The translations under genes were made by a program, and so were the position numbers. Under the pieces are notes generated by a model. That model saw only the letters and a list, made by a program, of their open reading frames with translations. It was not told where the DNA came from and did not search any database. A DNA stretch of 64,000 bases from Euleptes europaea (taxonomy: Eukaryota; Chordata; Lepidosauria; Squamata; Sphaerodactylidae), in NCBI RefSeq assembly GCF_029931775.1, contig NC_079325.1, forward strand, positions 58,574,286 through 58,638,285. The letters run 5' to 3'. This document shows, one piece after another, positions 54,701-64,000 of the stretch (position 1 is the first letter of the stretch; each line of letters starts with the position of its first letter).

Positions 54701-57700
54701 ATCCTCTTGAACTGATTTCTGTCCCGTTAATCCTCTCAAGCTGTTACGGTCCAGCCCATGTAGCAAAAACTAAGATGTGATTTGAACCGACTGAAGTGTT
54801 TACTGCTTTTTCTTTTCTTCTGTGTCAGTCGACAGCTCAGTTTGGCAGTAAGGATGAGATCCTTCTCACCTTGGAAAAGCATGGTGGTATCTGTGATTGC
54901 CAGGCATCAAGGTATTTTTCTGTGTTAACTGAAGCACAAGACTAGTATTTTTTGACATTTTTTCTGATTGGGACCTACTTTTAAGCCCAACAACATGTGT
55001 TCCTTTTTCTGTTCCTCTTTCTCGTTATATCTATCTGGATTTCTTGTTAATGTTCTGCAAGTCATCTCTCTTTTCAGTTCTGATCCTCTTATAGGGGTTT
55101 GCGTTTTGGGGCTTACTCCCATCTTGCCTCACAGAGGATTTTCTCTGCCATTTGAGTGTTGGGTTGGGGTTGCTTCAATGCTTTGGCTGTCTCATACTAT
55201 CATATTTAAGACTGCTTATTGCATTATTTGAGGAAGGCTGATGGAATCCATTAAAAATAATTATAGGCATTTGGGAAAAGCTACCCCAAAGCCTTGTGTT
55301 TTAAACTGAATATTAACCCTGTTTTGCTTCCATTTTAGGGATACCACAATGTATGCAGTTTCTGCAGATGTTAAAGGCTTGGACACTGTCGTTGGTTTGC
55401 TGGCTGATGTAGTGCTACAGCCCAGGTTGTCAGGTGAGATAGCACCGATCTTGATGTTTCAAGGAACAGGCACATCTCCATAGAATCATAGACTCCTAGA
55501 GTTGGGAGGGACCACCAGGGTCATCTAGTCCAACCCCTTGCACAATGCAGGAAATTCACAACTACCTCCCCCACACACCCCCAGTGACCCCTACTCCATG
55601 CCCAGAAGATGGCCAAGATGCCATCCCTCTCATCATCTGCTTAAGGTCATAGAAGCAGCATTGCTGACAGATGGCCATCTAGCCTCTGCTTAAAAACCTC
55701 CATGAACCTCATTTCCTGAGGATAAAATGTAGTGAGGACTGTTGCACTGTGTCATGATCTGATATGGGACATTGCATTGGCAGCACAATGGAGACCGTTC
55801 CAGCAGATAACAGCAGTTTAGTTAGGTGCAAGAGGTGCATGGCAGAAAAAGTGATGTATACTCCCAGCAAATTCTGTCACTCAACTGATAGATGTTGCTT
55901 GCAGTGTTTGGTTATTTTGAGCTTTGTGGAGAAATCAGTCTGACCTGTGAACGGCCTGTTGTGCCTGGCCTACCCAGAGTCTCACACTGTGTGGGCCTGG
56001 ATTCCATGGAGCTCATCCGTGTTCCTTTCTTTTGGGACAGATGAGGAGATTGAGATGACTCGTATGGTGGTTCGTTTTGAACTGGAGGACCTAAACATGA
56101 GACCAGATCCAGAGCCGTTGCTCACAGAGATGATTCATGCGGTGGGTTTCACAAAGGATTTGTTTTAATCTTCCCAGGAACAAAACTGTACTCTTGTTGT
56201 GCTTGAAAGTTCCCTATGCTGTGCAGTTAAATCCCAGGGATATGGCTGAGAGCTGCTTAAGGGCCTTGCAATCTCTTGGATGAGCTCTGGATGCTTTTTG
56301 AGCATTAGCGTCTGTTTCCCAAATCAACTGTTGCATGGGCAGTGTGAGATGCCCTTAGTGGCTTCTGCACAAGTCAGTGACTCCCAGAGATGTGCCCAAG
56401 CCTCTTTTGAAGTAGCATGAGATCTTCTGTGATTGGATTTAATGTTTTCAGATCAGTTGTGGTGAACATTTTAGACCCTGTCTTTGGTCACTACCTGTCC
56501 CACAGCAGAATAAGTTCTTCAGTCTATACACAGCCTCCTATGGAATTAGGAGGTCCTTTGGGTGCTCTGCTCCCAGACTATACACAACTTGAAACTGTAT
56601 TCCAGATCCAATTCTTCGAGCACGTTGCAGTGAGACCCAGCTCACATTTTGGACCAGCTGTAGCTTCTGAATGCTTTTAATTGTGGGGGGTTTGTTCAGG
56701 CAGGACAGACATACTTTGACTACCTTCTGTTTCCAAACGTTTGCACCAGAAACAGGCTGTACAATTTTATCTACTCACCTCAGTGCTTCTTCCATCGCAC
56801 CCAGAGAAATGGGGCAGAAAAAAGTATGTGAATTTTTTTTTGAAACAAAGTTTTCCAGTGCTTGCCTTTTTTCACACAAAAAAATTCTAAAGATTCATTG
56901 TCCCATAAAATAGAGAACAATGAATGGATGCCCTTGCTGAGACAATAGGAGGCAAGTGTAGCAGTTTTAAAGTTAACATTGTTCAGGTGGTGTTCCTAGG
57001 AATCGTGTGAGAGAGGGAATGTATGTTTTATTGCTGGGGGGAGGGAATAAAACCACAAATACGTATAACAACCCAAATAAATCAGCTTAGGAATTCCCTG
57101 CTTTGATGTGCAGGTCAAATCAAAACCAAGGTAAAATTCTTATTTGTATATCTCAAATGGTGGAACGGATAATGTAATGACCAATTTGACCTGGAATGAG
57201 CAAGTGGTGCTCTGGAGAGTGACTGAGGTGCCCTGTGGATGAGAGTTACATTCTGTTGAAACAAATGTATGGACAGCCGTGTCCACAGCACAGCAGGGAC
57301 GGTTCTTTTGGCTTGCTGGATTGAGTGTGAGCAGTTTTCAGCGCTCTTATAAAATAATTTAAACAACGTGACAAAAGTACATCCGTATCCTCTTTAAATC
57401 TTTGCAAGTATTATTCAATTAAAATCATTTCCATGTAAAGTTTTGGATTTATTTGAATATAAGACATTTGAACTATACTTAATTTTTTTGTAATCTCAAC
57501 TTTCAGTTCCAGGTTTTGTTGCTGTTAGGACATAAAATTAACATTGAGCATTTCAAAATGTTGCTCACAAAATGTAAGCAAAAATGCTAAATAAAATCAT
57601 GCTCTATTTAGGCCATCAGAAAATGTTCCCATTTAGCTTTTTTGGGACCATGTACAACACTGTGTCCCATGGAGGGTGGGTCCTTATCTACGGATGATAA

Positions 57701-58364
57701 ATCCAGCCTAGAGAGGAGAATGGCCTGGTTCACACACATCCAGTAATAACTGGATCAGATCAGAACAGCAGGGAACAATGACTTTTAACTCTGCCCTGGA
57801 ATCTTCTCATTTCAAATTCCAGGATGAAATTCCAGGAAAAAATAAGTGTGCCTTTCTTTCATGCACCAGCTTATGTTTCCTTTCAGTGCATGGACTTGGC
57901 CCCCAAAATGATCAAAATCTGTCATGATACCATGCTCATTTGCTAAGCACTTGATCTCACACACTTGGGTAGGGAGGTGTAATTTTTACAGCAAAAGGAG
58001 CATGCATAGAGGGACCCCTCCTCCCCGCAGCCTCTCCTGCTAAGTGCTTGTGTGTCTCCTCCACATTAATTTTTGTCGTCTTGTTTTTTGTCTCCCACAG
58101 GCTGCTTACAGAGAAAACACTGTGGGGTTGAACAGGTTCTGTCTAGGAGAAGACGTAGAGAAAATTGACAGAGAAGTCCTCCATTCGTACCTGCGGAATT
58201 ACTACACACCTGACAGGATGGTGCTGGCTGCTGTAGGGGTTGAGCATGAAAGGCTTGTGGACTGTGCCAGGAAGTACCTTCTTGGAACTGAGCCGGTGTG
58301 GGGAAGTGTGGTGGCCAAGGATGTGGACAAGTCGGTTGCCCAGTACACTGGTGGGATCCTTAAG
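51702..58364 (+). CDS. PMPCA: PMPCA, mitochondrial processing peptidase alpha, exons 1-7
   Basis: Encodes the non-catalytic, substrate-recognising alpha subunit of the matrix peptidase that removes presequences from imported mitochondrial proteins (pairs with PMPCB). Seven exons with agreeing phases match human PMPCA closely: [80 protein letters not shown] and [20 protein letters not shown]. The N-terminus, [20 protein letters not shown] followed by YRNYSSS, is Arg-rich and non-acidic, as expected of a mitochondrial targeting peptide. The glycine-rich loop and C-terminal domain are not in the window; I found no later exon before 64,000, so the gene continues to the right. Expression is probably constitutive from the shared CpG promoter. 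Confidence 0.97.
52262..52425 (+). mobile_element. Degenerate 5S-type SINE
   Basis: GGGAGCTTGGATGGGAGACT with AAGGCAATGGTAAATCAACT and a decayed tail; the weakest of four such copies. Lies in PMPCA intron 1. Confidence 0.55.
52844..53049 (+). CDS. PMPCA: PMPCA exon 2
   Basis: 206 nt, acceptor TTGTTCCAG, donor GTAAGT. G completes Arg, then [18 protein letters not shown] through [10 protein letters not shown] plus A. Confidence 0.96.
53867..54310 (+). mobile_element. CR1 LINE fragment interrupted by a 5S SINE
   Basis: CR1 3'-region text (CTCCATGCTGGACAGACC before; AAACTGGAACTGGTTCAGAG after) is split by the SINE at 53,984-54,202. In PMPCA intron 2. Confidence 0.7.
53984..54202 (+). mobile_element. 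5S-rRNA-derived SINE with target duplication
   Basis: 5S-like head (CAGATCTCAGAAGCTAAGCA, TTTGGATGGGAGACCACC) and Sauria-like tail (GGGGTCGCCATAAGTCGGCT). Flanked by ATAGTCAAAC at 53,974-53,983 and 54,203-54,212. Confidence 0.93.
54517..54596 (+). CDS. PMPCA: PMPCA exon 3
   Basis: 80 nt, acceptor TTCCAACAG, donor GTAAGT. Encodes [20 protein letters not shown] then EKLAFS. This aligns with the region that bears the zinc motif in the beta subunit; alpha lacks it, as expected. Confidence 0.96.
54829..54911 (+). CDS. PMPCA: PMPCA exon 4
   Basis: 83 nt, acceptor TGTGTCAG, donor GTATTT. Encodes [20 protein letters not shown] then ICDCQAS. Confidence 0.96.
55339..55433 (+). CDS. PMPCA: PMPCA exon 5
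   Basis: 95 nt, acceptor CATTTTAG, donor GTGAGA. Encodes [20 protein letters not shown] then [11 protein letters not shown]. Confidence 0.96.
55478..55720 (-). mobile_element. CR1 LINE 3' end
   Basis: Minus-strand CR1 terminus: the plus strand reads AGAATCATAGACTCCTAGAG, CATCTAGTCCAACCCCTTGC and GCATTGCTGACAGATGGCCA. In PMPCA intron 5. Confidence 0.88.
56041..56141 (+). CDS. PMPCA: PMPCA exon 6
   Basis: 101 nt, acceptor TTGGGACAG, donor GTGGGT (weak). Encodes [20 protein letters not shown] then [13 protein letters not shown]. Confidence 0.95.
56142..58100. other. PMPCA intron 6, no feature recognised
   Basis: AT-rich intron, no coding or repeat signal I can name. Confidence 0.45.
58101..58364 (+). 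CDS. PMPCA: PMPCA exon 7
   Basis: 264 nt, 88 codons, phase 0 at both ends, acceptor TCTCCCACAG, donor GTAAAG. Encodes [20 protein letters not shown] through [10 protein letters not shown]. It is the last PMPCA exon found; the Gypsy remnant at 58.8-60.8 kb lies in the following intron. Confidence 0.96.
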
Positions 58365-58803
58365 GTAAAGCAAAATGAGAGCCGCCATTATCCTCTGCTC
58401 TGACACAAGGCACCCAATGCACTGTGGGTGCATCCAGGGCTGTGTGTGCCTTCTTGGGGTATCTGTCAAGATGAAATGTGCAACCGGATCCTTTACCCCA
58501 TAGCAGTAAAAAACCTGCTGGTGACTGAGTTGTTTTCCCTGGTCAAAAGAAATGAGGTACAAACGCAGTAGATGCAATCCATAAAAACTTCCCAGTCACC
58601 TTCAGCTTGATTTGTACATGACCCTTAGTGAGGCAAAATCACATTCCTCTGGGGCTTAGTACTCATGCAGCTTCTCATTTAAATGGAACTGCCACCTATA
58701 CAAAACAGATACGTAGCGCCTGTTTATGTTCTTCACTATGTGGAGTTGGCTGTAGGGACTTCATGTCGTTTTGGAACATTTGAGGGGCAAGCTCAAATGT
58801 GGG

Positions 58804-60808
58804 TGTCAGTATCAGGCGTCTGTCCCTAGCATCCCATAAGCAAACTCATCCAGGCAGGTAGCTCTGAAGCAGTAATACTTTATTAGGAGCAAAAAGACAG
58901 ATTAAAGGACTGACTGTCTGCAGGCAGGTGAGGCTAGTAATGGGGAACACAGGCAGGTTACATGCTTAAGACACTACGGACAAAAAAGGTAAACATTGCT
59001 AGGCAACCACGAGATAAGCGGTTCCCAGGAAGACAGACTAAACATTACCACAGCTGCAGAAAAGAGGATGAGCGAAACTGTACACAGACGTTCATAGGCA
59101 TGAGAACCAAGGACTTGACGTGTGGCCAGAACCTGGCCTGACTCATGTTAAGAGCCTTTGCTCCTGCAAAAAGGCAAAGGCCCGACAATCGGCTCCCCCT
59201 AAGCCCCCCCTCCCAACAAATGGGCGAGGTTTTTGGGAGTAAGCATCGTGAAACTGGCGAACTAGACGGGGGGCAATCACATGGTGCTCAGCTACCCATT
59301 CATCATAACCAGGCCCTAAGTGTTTCCAGCGCACTAGGTAGTAGAGCACCTTATTGCGGACCCGGGAGTCTAGGATCTTGGAAACTTCGAAATGTTCTCC
59401 CCCCCCCCCCCCCAAACACAGGCAGAGCCTGTCGCAGTTTACTCTTCCCGGTAGTGTGGGTGGACTGAGTGCGTAACCCAGGCAGCCCTCTAAACAAGGA
59501 ACAGGTTCACTCACCAGTACGAGTTCCTTTGCGTCAAGGTCTAGGCTCGGTCCTCCCAGGTTCTGCAGGGATGCCGGAAGGGCAGGAGCTGGTAGCTGGC
59601 ACCTAAGTAAGCCAATACTGTGCGCAGAGATATCAGCGCGAGCAGCAGAGCTTGTAGTAATTAGCAAAGTTGTTCCCACACTGACTTGACTGGCCAGCCC
59701 AAGATTTATGGCTGTTCCTCCTCGCTCCCTTCCTGGGCCAGCTGTTCTGCATCACTCGCTGGTGTCGGCTCCTGGAAACACCTATGACCAATTGCCTGCA
59801 ATCTCGCGCTGCGATGCCTCTCCTGCAAACTGAGCCGAACCTTTGATCTTTGCCGGCTAACTGGGCTGGGTGGGTCCGGAGGTGATAACCTTCTCTGTTC
59901 CTCTGCTCCTTCCCAATATGCACCACCTTCTTCTGCATCTGTTGTCCTTGTTGGTTCAGACCTATGGTCCAGTCGCCCTGGTAAGACTTCCACCGGTGCA
60001 TCACCCTGCTCTGCCACCCCTCCCTCCTCTTCTTCCGAGGAGAGTTCAGGCTGACTCATGACAGTACCCAACTCCTCCTCCCCTGCTCTCTCATGAAACT
60101 GTCCACTTGAATCAAAAAGTAGGGGAGCTTCTTCCCTGAGCCGTCGAAGGAGGCTCACAACTCCCTCCGTGGAGCGTGTGGTAGAGGCTGGGGCGCGGGT
60201 TGACCCGGAGGTGCGGGCGCCTGCAGGGCTTGCGGTTGCTGAGGTGGCAGTGGCGCCGGTTGCTGGGGTGGCAGCGGTGCCAGTTGTGCAGGCTGCGCTT
60301 GACGGATTTCGGCCACCTCTTGCCGAAGTCCCTCCAATAAGCCCCACAGCGTAGCTACCTGCTCAACCAGTTCATGGTTTTGCTGCTGGAGGCGTAGGTA
60401 GTCCTCGTCCCGCTCTCGCTACTTTTGCTACTGGGGCTGGTAGTCCTCGTCCCTTTCTCGCCATGTCTGTGTCTGGCGCAATCCTGTGCCCCACAAAGGT
60501 GGTTCTTCAGAACCCCTCGTTGCTCCTATCCGAGAGCCAACTGTAAAATCCCAGTCTTCCTCCGGCAAGACGGAGCCCGCTTCCCGCCTGGTATTAACGT
60601 GTGGAGGCACCCCGGAGACTCTAGCCAGAGCCGTGGACAAACATCCCAGGAAGACAGACTAAACATTACCACAGCTGCAGAAAACAGGATGAGCGAAACT
60701 GTACACAGACGTTCATAGGCATGAGAACCAAGGACTTGATGCGTGGCCAGAACCTGGCCTGACTAATGTCAAGAGCCTTTGCTCCAGCAAAAAGGCAAAG
60801 GCCTGACA
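58804..60808 (-). mobile_element. Ty3/Gypsy fossil D, internally reduced
   Basis: 5-bp target duplication GTGGG (58,799-58,803 and 60,809-60,813). 3' LTR 58,804-59,187; 5' LTR part about 60,643-60,808. Internal parts: gag-like segment (about 59.7-60.6 kb) and a terminal chromodomain ([20 protein letters not shown]). Broken, with several breaks; about 2 kb remains. Sits in the PMPCA intron after exon 7. Its LTR family also left the solo LTR in the DIRS element. Confidence 0.9.
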
Positions 60809-60813
60809 GTGGG

Positions 60814-62879
60814 TGGGGTCTGTATGCCCTGGGTGGGCATGTGATGTGCTCCCCGCTGGGTTTTGGCCTAGGTGTTCTGGATCTCTCACCGTTCTCCTTT
60901 CCTACCTGGCATTCATGAAGCTTCTGACTTTTCCCCATTTCCTAACTGCTGAAGGCCTGCTTGGTGTTCCTCTGAATTCCTGTTTCTGATTCCTAGCAAA
61001 GTAGCTTACCACAAGAGGCGAAGTGAATAATTGTGAAAGCTGCTTTCCCTAGAAGACCAAAAAGAGGCTTGGGAGCAGCTCACGGGGGACAAAGTGGAGG
61101 CTCTGCTCTCCCTTCCCCTGTGCTAGTTTCTGTCTAGAGGCAGAGAACGGGGTATTGGGGGAGGGTGTCCCCATTCCTCTCTTGTTCCCTGCTGGTTGGT
61201 GTGCTCTCACTTGTTCAGTGGTTCTTTTGTTTCCTTTCGGATGAAGAAAAGAACCCAAAACTTCAGAAAGGCATGATCACCCCACAGATGAAACTTGAAC
61301 CTCGGCTGTTGGCAGAAGTTCCTAAGTCTTCTTAACTCCATTCAGCTCTGGGGGTTTCTCAGCTACCAACAGAAACTCAGTTGATCATACCTATAAGCCT
61401 CCAAGTGCCTGTTGAGTCACAGGTTCTACCTCTTCCTCAGCCTCTTCTGCAAGCTTGTAGGCCCTTTGGACACTTTCCAGCTGTGCCCTTATCCAGTACA
61501 CTTGTCTGTACATTCCATCTCTTCCTCAGAAGGGTTGAAAAGGGAACTTTCCTCCATATTTGTTCTCAGTTTCACTTAAAGTGTGCCAGGCTCATGCCAG
61601 GGTGATGAAGCCATCAAGCAGAAACACAGCTGTGGATTCTGCCCCAGCTATCCTGAGAGGAAATACCGTATTCTGTGGAGGCTGGGGAATCTGCATGCCT
61701 CACTAACTCCACTTTGCCCAAGGTTCTCTTAGCTCTGTAATCCCTAGTCTTCAGCATTAGAATCCCTGACAGGTGCTGACTCACATCATTTATGCCTAGA
61801 TTGGGCGGACCCCAGAAGCTGTGTCTGTGCCTCAGAGCGTTAAAGAGATTGTTCCCTCACCTTGAGCTTGTCCTGAAGAGCTGTTCAGGCCAAGGGAAGT
61901 GCTAGGAAGGATCTGTGGTCCTGATGTTGCTGGTGGTTAATGAAGCACTGGTTCCCTTGAATGTGGATCCCCCCACAAAAAGGCATTCTATCTGAGACAG
62001 AGAGACTGCCAGGTGGAGATCTTAATTCGAAAAAGCAGTGCTTGTAACCAGGATTGCCTTTGCTGTCAAAACGTCTGTAACCTGGACCTAATCCTTGCAG
62101 TGAAAACTGCTGAAAGCAGTAGTGAAAGTCCCCAGTGGCCTCTTGGACACCGTGGCCTCTTAGAAGGCACAGAGGACTTCCTTTGCTTTGCTGACAAGAC
62201 CACAGCTGCTGTGGTGGTGGTAAGGAGATCCATCTGAGTACCGTGACATTAGACCATGTCAATCAAGTTTGTCCTTACCTTGATGATGCTTGAAGGTGAC
62301 CACCTTCTTGGTGAATAAGGTGGTGAGTGGAAAATCAGAATGTAAGGTTCTTCCTTTTTTGCCAACAGCCATGTCCTTTAGATCCGGAGGATGTGAGCGT
62401 CTTGGTTTATCCCGTTGCCAGACAGGCAGTAGGTCCTAGTCATGCAAACACATGTCCAAACCTTTCTGGTTCTTCAAGGCCTTCAAGAAGTTTAACTCAA
62501 AGGCACAGTCATCTGGCGAATAATCTAACTCGTCCAAAGAAAGTTCCAAAAAAATCTGTCCACACTTTAGAATAGATGTTGCTTATCAGAATTGGGGGTC
62601 AGTTGCAGGGGTTTCCTTCTCTCTGAAACTTGACAACAGCAGATCATGGAGAGATGGTCCATCTCAGGCGTTCTCTAGAATTCTGGAGAGTGTCTCAAGA
62701 CAGATTTCTAGTCTCTTGCTGCTTGGCAAGTGCACGAAAACACACACCAATGGCTGAAGCAGTGAAGACTTTTACTTCCAATGAGTGTTACTGAGCCCAG
62801 AGCTCCTCACCAGCTTGAGTACCCTCATCACCACTACCCAAGTAACAACCTTTCTGACTGAAACGGCCAGGCTGCCGTC
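60814..62879. other. PMPCA intron after exon 7, unidentified
   Basis: No PMPCA exon found. Short open stretches on both strands are not recognised; 61.4-62.6 kb has a decayed coding look and may be an old retroelement. Confidence 0.35.
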
Positions 62880-64000
62880 ACTGGTCTCTGGAGCGGTCAA
62901 CGCTCCTGTGTGTTATCTTTGGTGGGACTTTGTCAAAAGGCTTTTGGAAATCCAAATACACAATGTCCACATGCTCATTTCTGTCCACATGCTTATTGAC
63001 ACTTTCAAAAAACTTTAAAAGGTTAGTGAGACAAGATCTACCTTTACAGAAGCCATGTTGGGTTTTGCTCAGTGGGCCTTGCCCTTCTATATGCTTGACA
63101 ATTCTATCTTTAATAATGCTTTCCATTAATTTACCTGGCACAGACGTTAAGCTAACTAGCCTGTAATTTCCTGGGTCCCCCCAGAACCTTTTTTATAAAT
63201 AGGTGTTACATTGGCCATTCTCCAGTCCTCCGGTACAGAGGCTGACTTAAGGGGCATGTTACATATCATTGTTAGGAGCTCAGCAGTTTCCCAATTGAGT
63301 TCTTGAAGAACTCTAGGAAGTATACTGTCTGGTCCCTGTGACTTGTTAGTTTGCAGTTTGTCAAGACATTCTAGAACTTCCTGCCTTGTTACCAGTATTT
63401 GCCCCAGTTCTTCATTCTCCCCTCCCCAATATCTTTGTTCAGGAGAAGGAATCTGCCCTGTATCTTCAACAGTGAAGACAGATGTGAAGAATTAATTTAG
63501 TTTATCAGCAATCGCTTTATCCTCCATTAGTGTTCCTTTACTCCCATTGTCATCCAATGGTCCAACTGCTTTCCTAGCTGGTTTCCTACTCCTAATAAAG
63601 AATTTCTTATTGTTTAATTTGATATGTTTAGCGATATGTCCCTCAAAATCTTTTTTTGCATCTCTGATTGTTTGCTTGCATTTCCTTTGTGCAAGTTTGT
63701 GTTTGCTTTTGTTCGCCTCAATTGGGCAGTCGTTCCAGTTTCTGAAGGAAGCCTTTTTTTCTCTAATAGCTTCCTTCACCTTACCCGTTAATCATGGTGG
63801 TGACCTCTTGGACTTATTACCGCCTTTCCTGACATGCGGTATACAATCCAGCTGAACCTCTGGTAATGTGGACTTGAGTAACCCCCAAGCCTTTTCCAGA
63901 GATTTAACACTCCTAACTGTTCTTTTCAACTTCCTCTTTACCTGGTTTCTCATTTTAGAGGAGTTCCCTCTTTTAAAGTCAAGGATAATTGTGTGAGATT
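62880..64000 (-). mobile_element. CR1 LINE, RT region, continues right
   Basis: Minus-strand CR1 RT: KVPPKITHRSVDR at the low end, MPGKLMESIIKDRIVKHIEG, FFESVNKHVDRNEHVDIVYL, and the upstream KKDFEGHIAKHIKLNNKKFF. Close relative of the CR1 at 6.5-9.2 kb. RT is cut by a gap between 63,141 and 63,492 with frame breaks; 3' end absent. Confidence 0.9.

Noticed and set aside
61381-62580. Open stretches that might be later PMPCA exons
   Set aside because: None contains the expected glycine-rich loop or LTHIMVGLESC-type sequence, and phases do not fit exon 7.

Overview
The window is nuclear DNA from a vertebrate, most likely a squamate reptile. Three host genes can be read exon by exon in the order known from mammals (human 9q34.3): SNAPC4 (minus strand, N-terminal half only), ENTR1/SDCCAG3 (minus strand, complete from a promoter-proximal start codon to the stop) and PMPCA (plus strand, exons 1-7, continuing past the right edge). 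The lizard assignment rests on the repeats: Sauria-type tRNA SINEs, 5S-rRNA-headed SINEs with a Sauria-like tail, CR1 LINEs whose ORF1 carries an esterase domain, Penelope-like elements, DIRS elements, Tc1 and chromodomain Ty3/Gypsy elements, all in one locus.

Layout. 1-9.4 kb is a SNAPC4 intron filled by a CR1 LINE, a Gypsy element inserted in the CR1, and a Penelope-like element (PLE) inserted in the Gypsy element. 9.7-11.7 kb holds four SNAPC4 exons. 11.7-19.3 kb is a deep nest: a SINE holds a Penelope-like array, which holds a Tc1 transposon, which holds a Gypsy element, which holds a microsatellite insert. 19.5-20.0 kb holds two more SNAPC4 exons. 21.0-26.8 kb is a young Gypsy element with both LTRs. 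27.6 and 28.4 kb hold the most 5' SNAPC4 exons found, followed by a CpG-island promoter at 28.6-29.4 kb.

ENTR1 runs from its start at 51,521 down to its stop at 31,335. Its last intron (31.4-42.2 kb) contains a DIRS retrotransposon at 32.7-38.5 kb, which carries a solo Gypsy LTR, and an older DIRS fossil beside it. ENTR1 and PMPCA are head-to-head, with start codons about 180 bp apart across a GC-rich shared promoter; a YY1-type motif overlaps the PMPCA start codon. PMPCA introns carry CR1 and 5S-SINE copies. A Gypsy remnant with a 5-bp target duplication lies at 58.8-60.8 kb, and a second CR1 runs off the right edge.

Functionally the three genes are separate neighbours: a snRNA-promoter transcription factor subunit, an endosomal trafficking regulator, and a mitochondrial presequence protease subunit. 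The more unusual content is in the repeats and splice sites: a triplicated 12-bp target around Penelope units with hammerhead-ribozyme-like motifs, a SINE tail that forms a SNAPC4 splice acceptor, a probable GC-AG intron in SNAPC4, and a duplicated promoter block.
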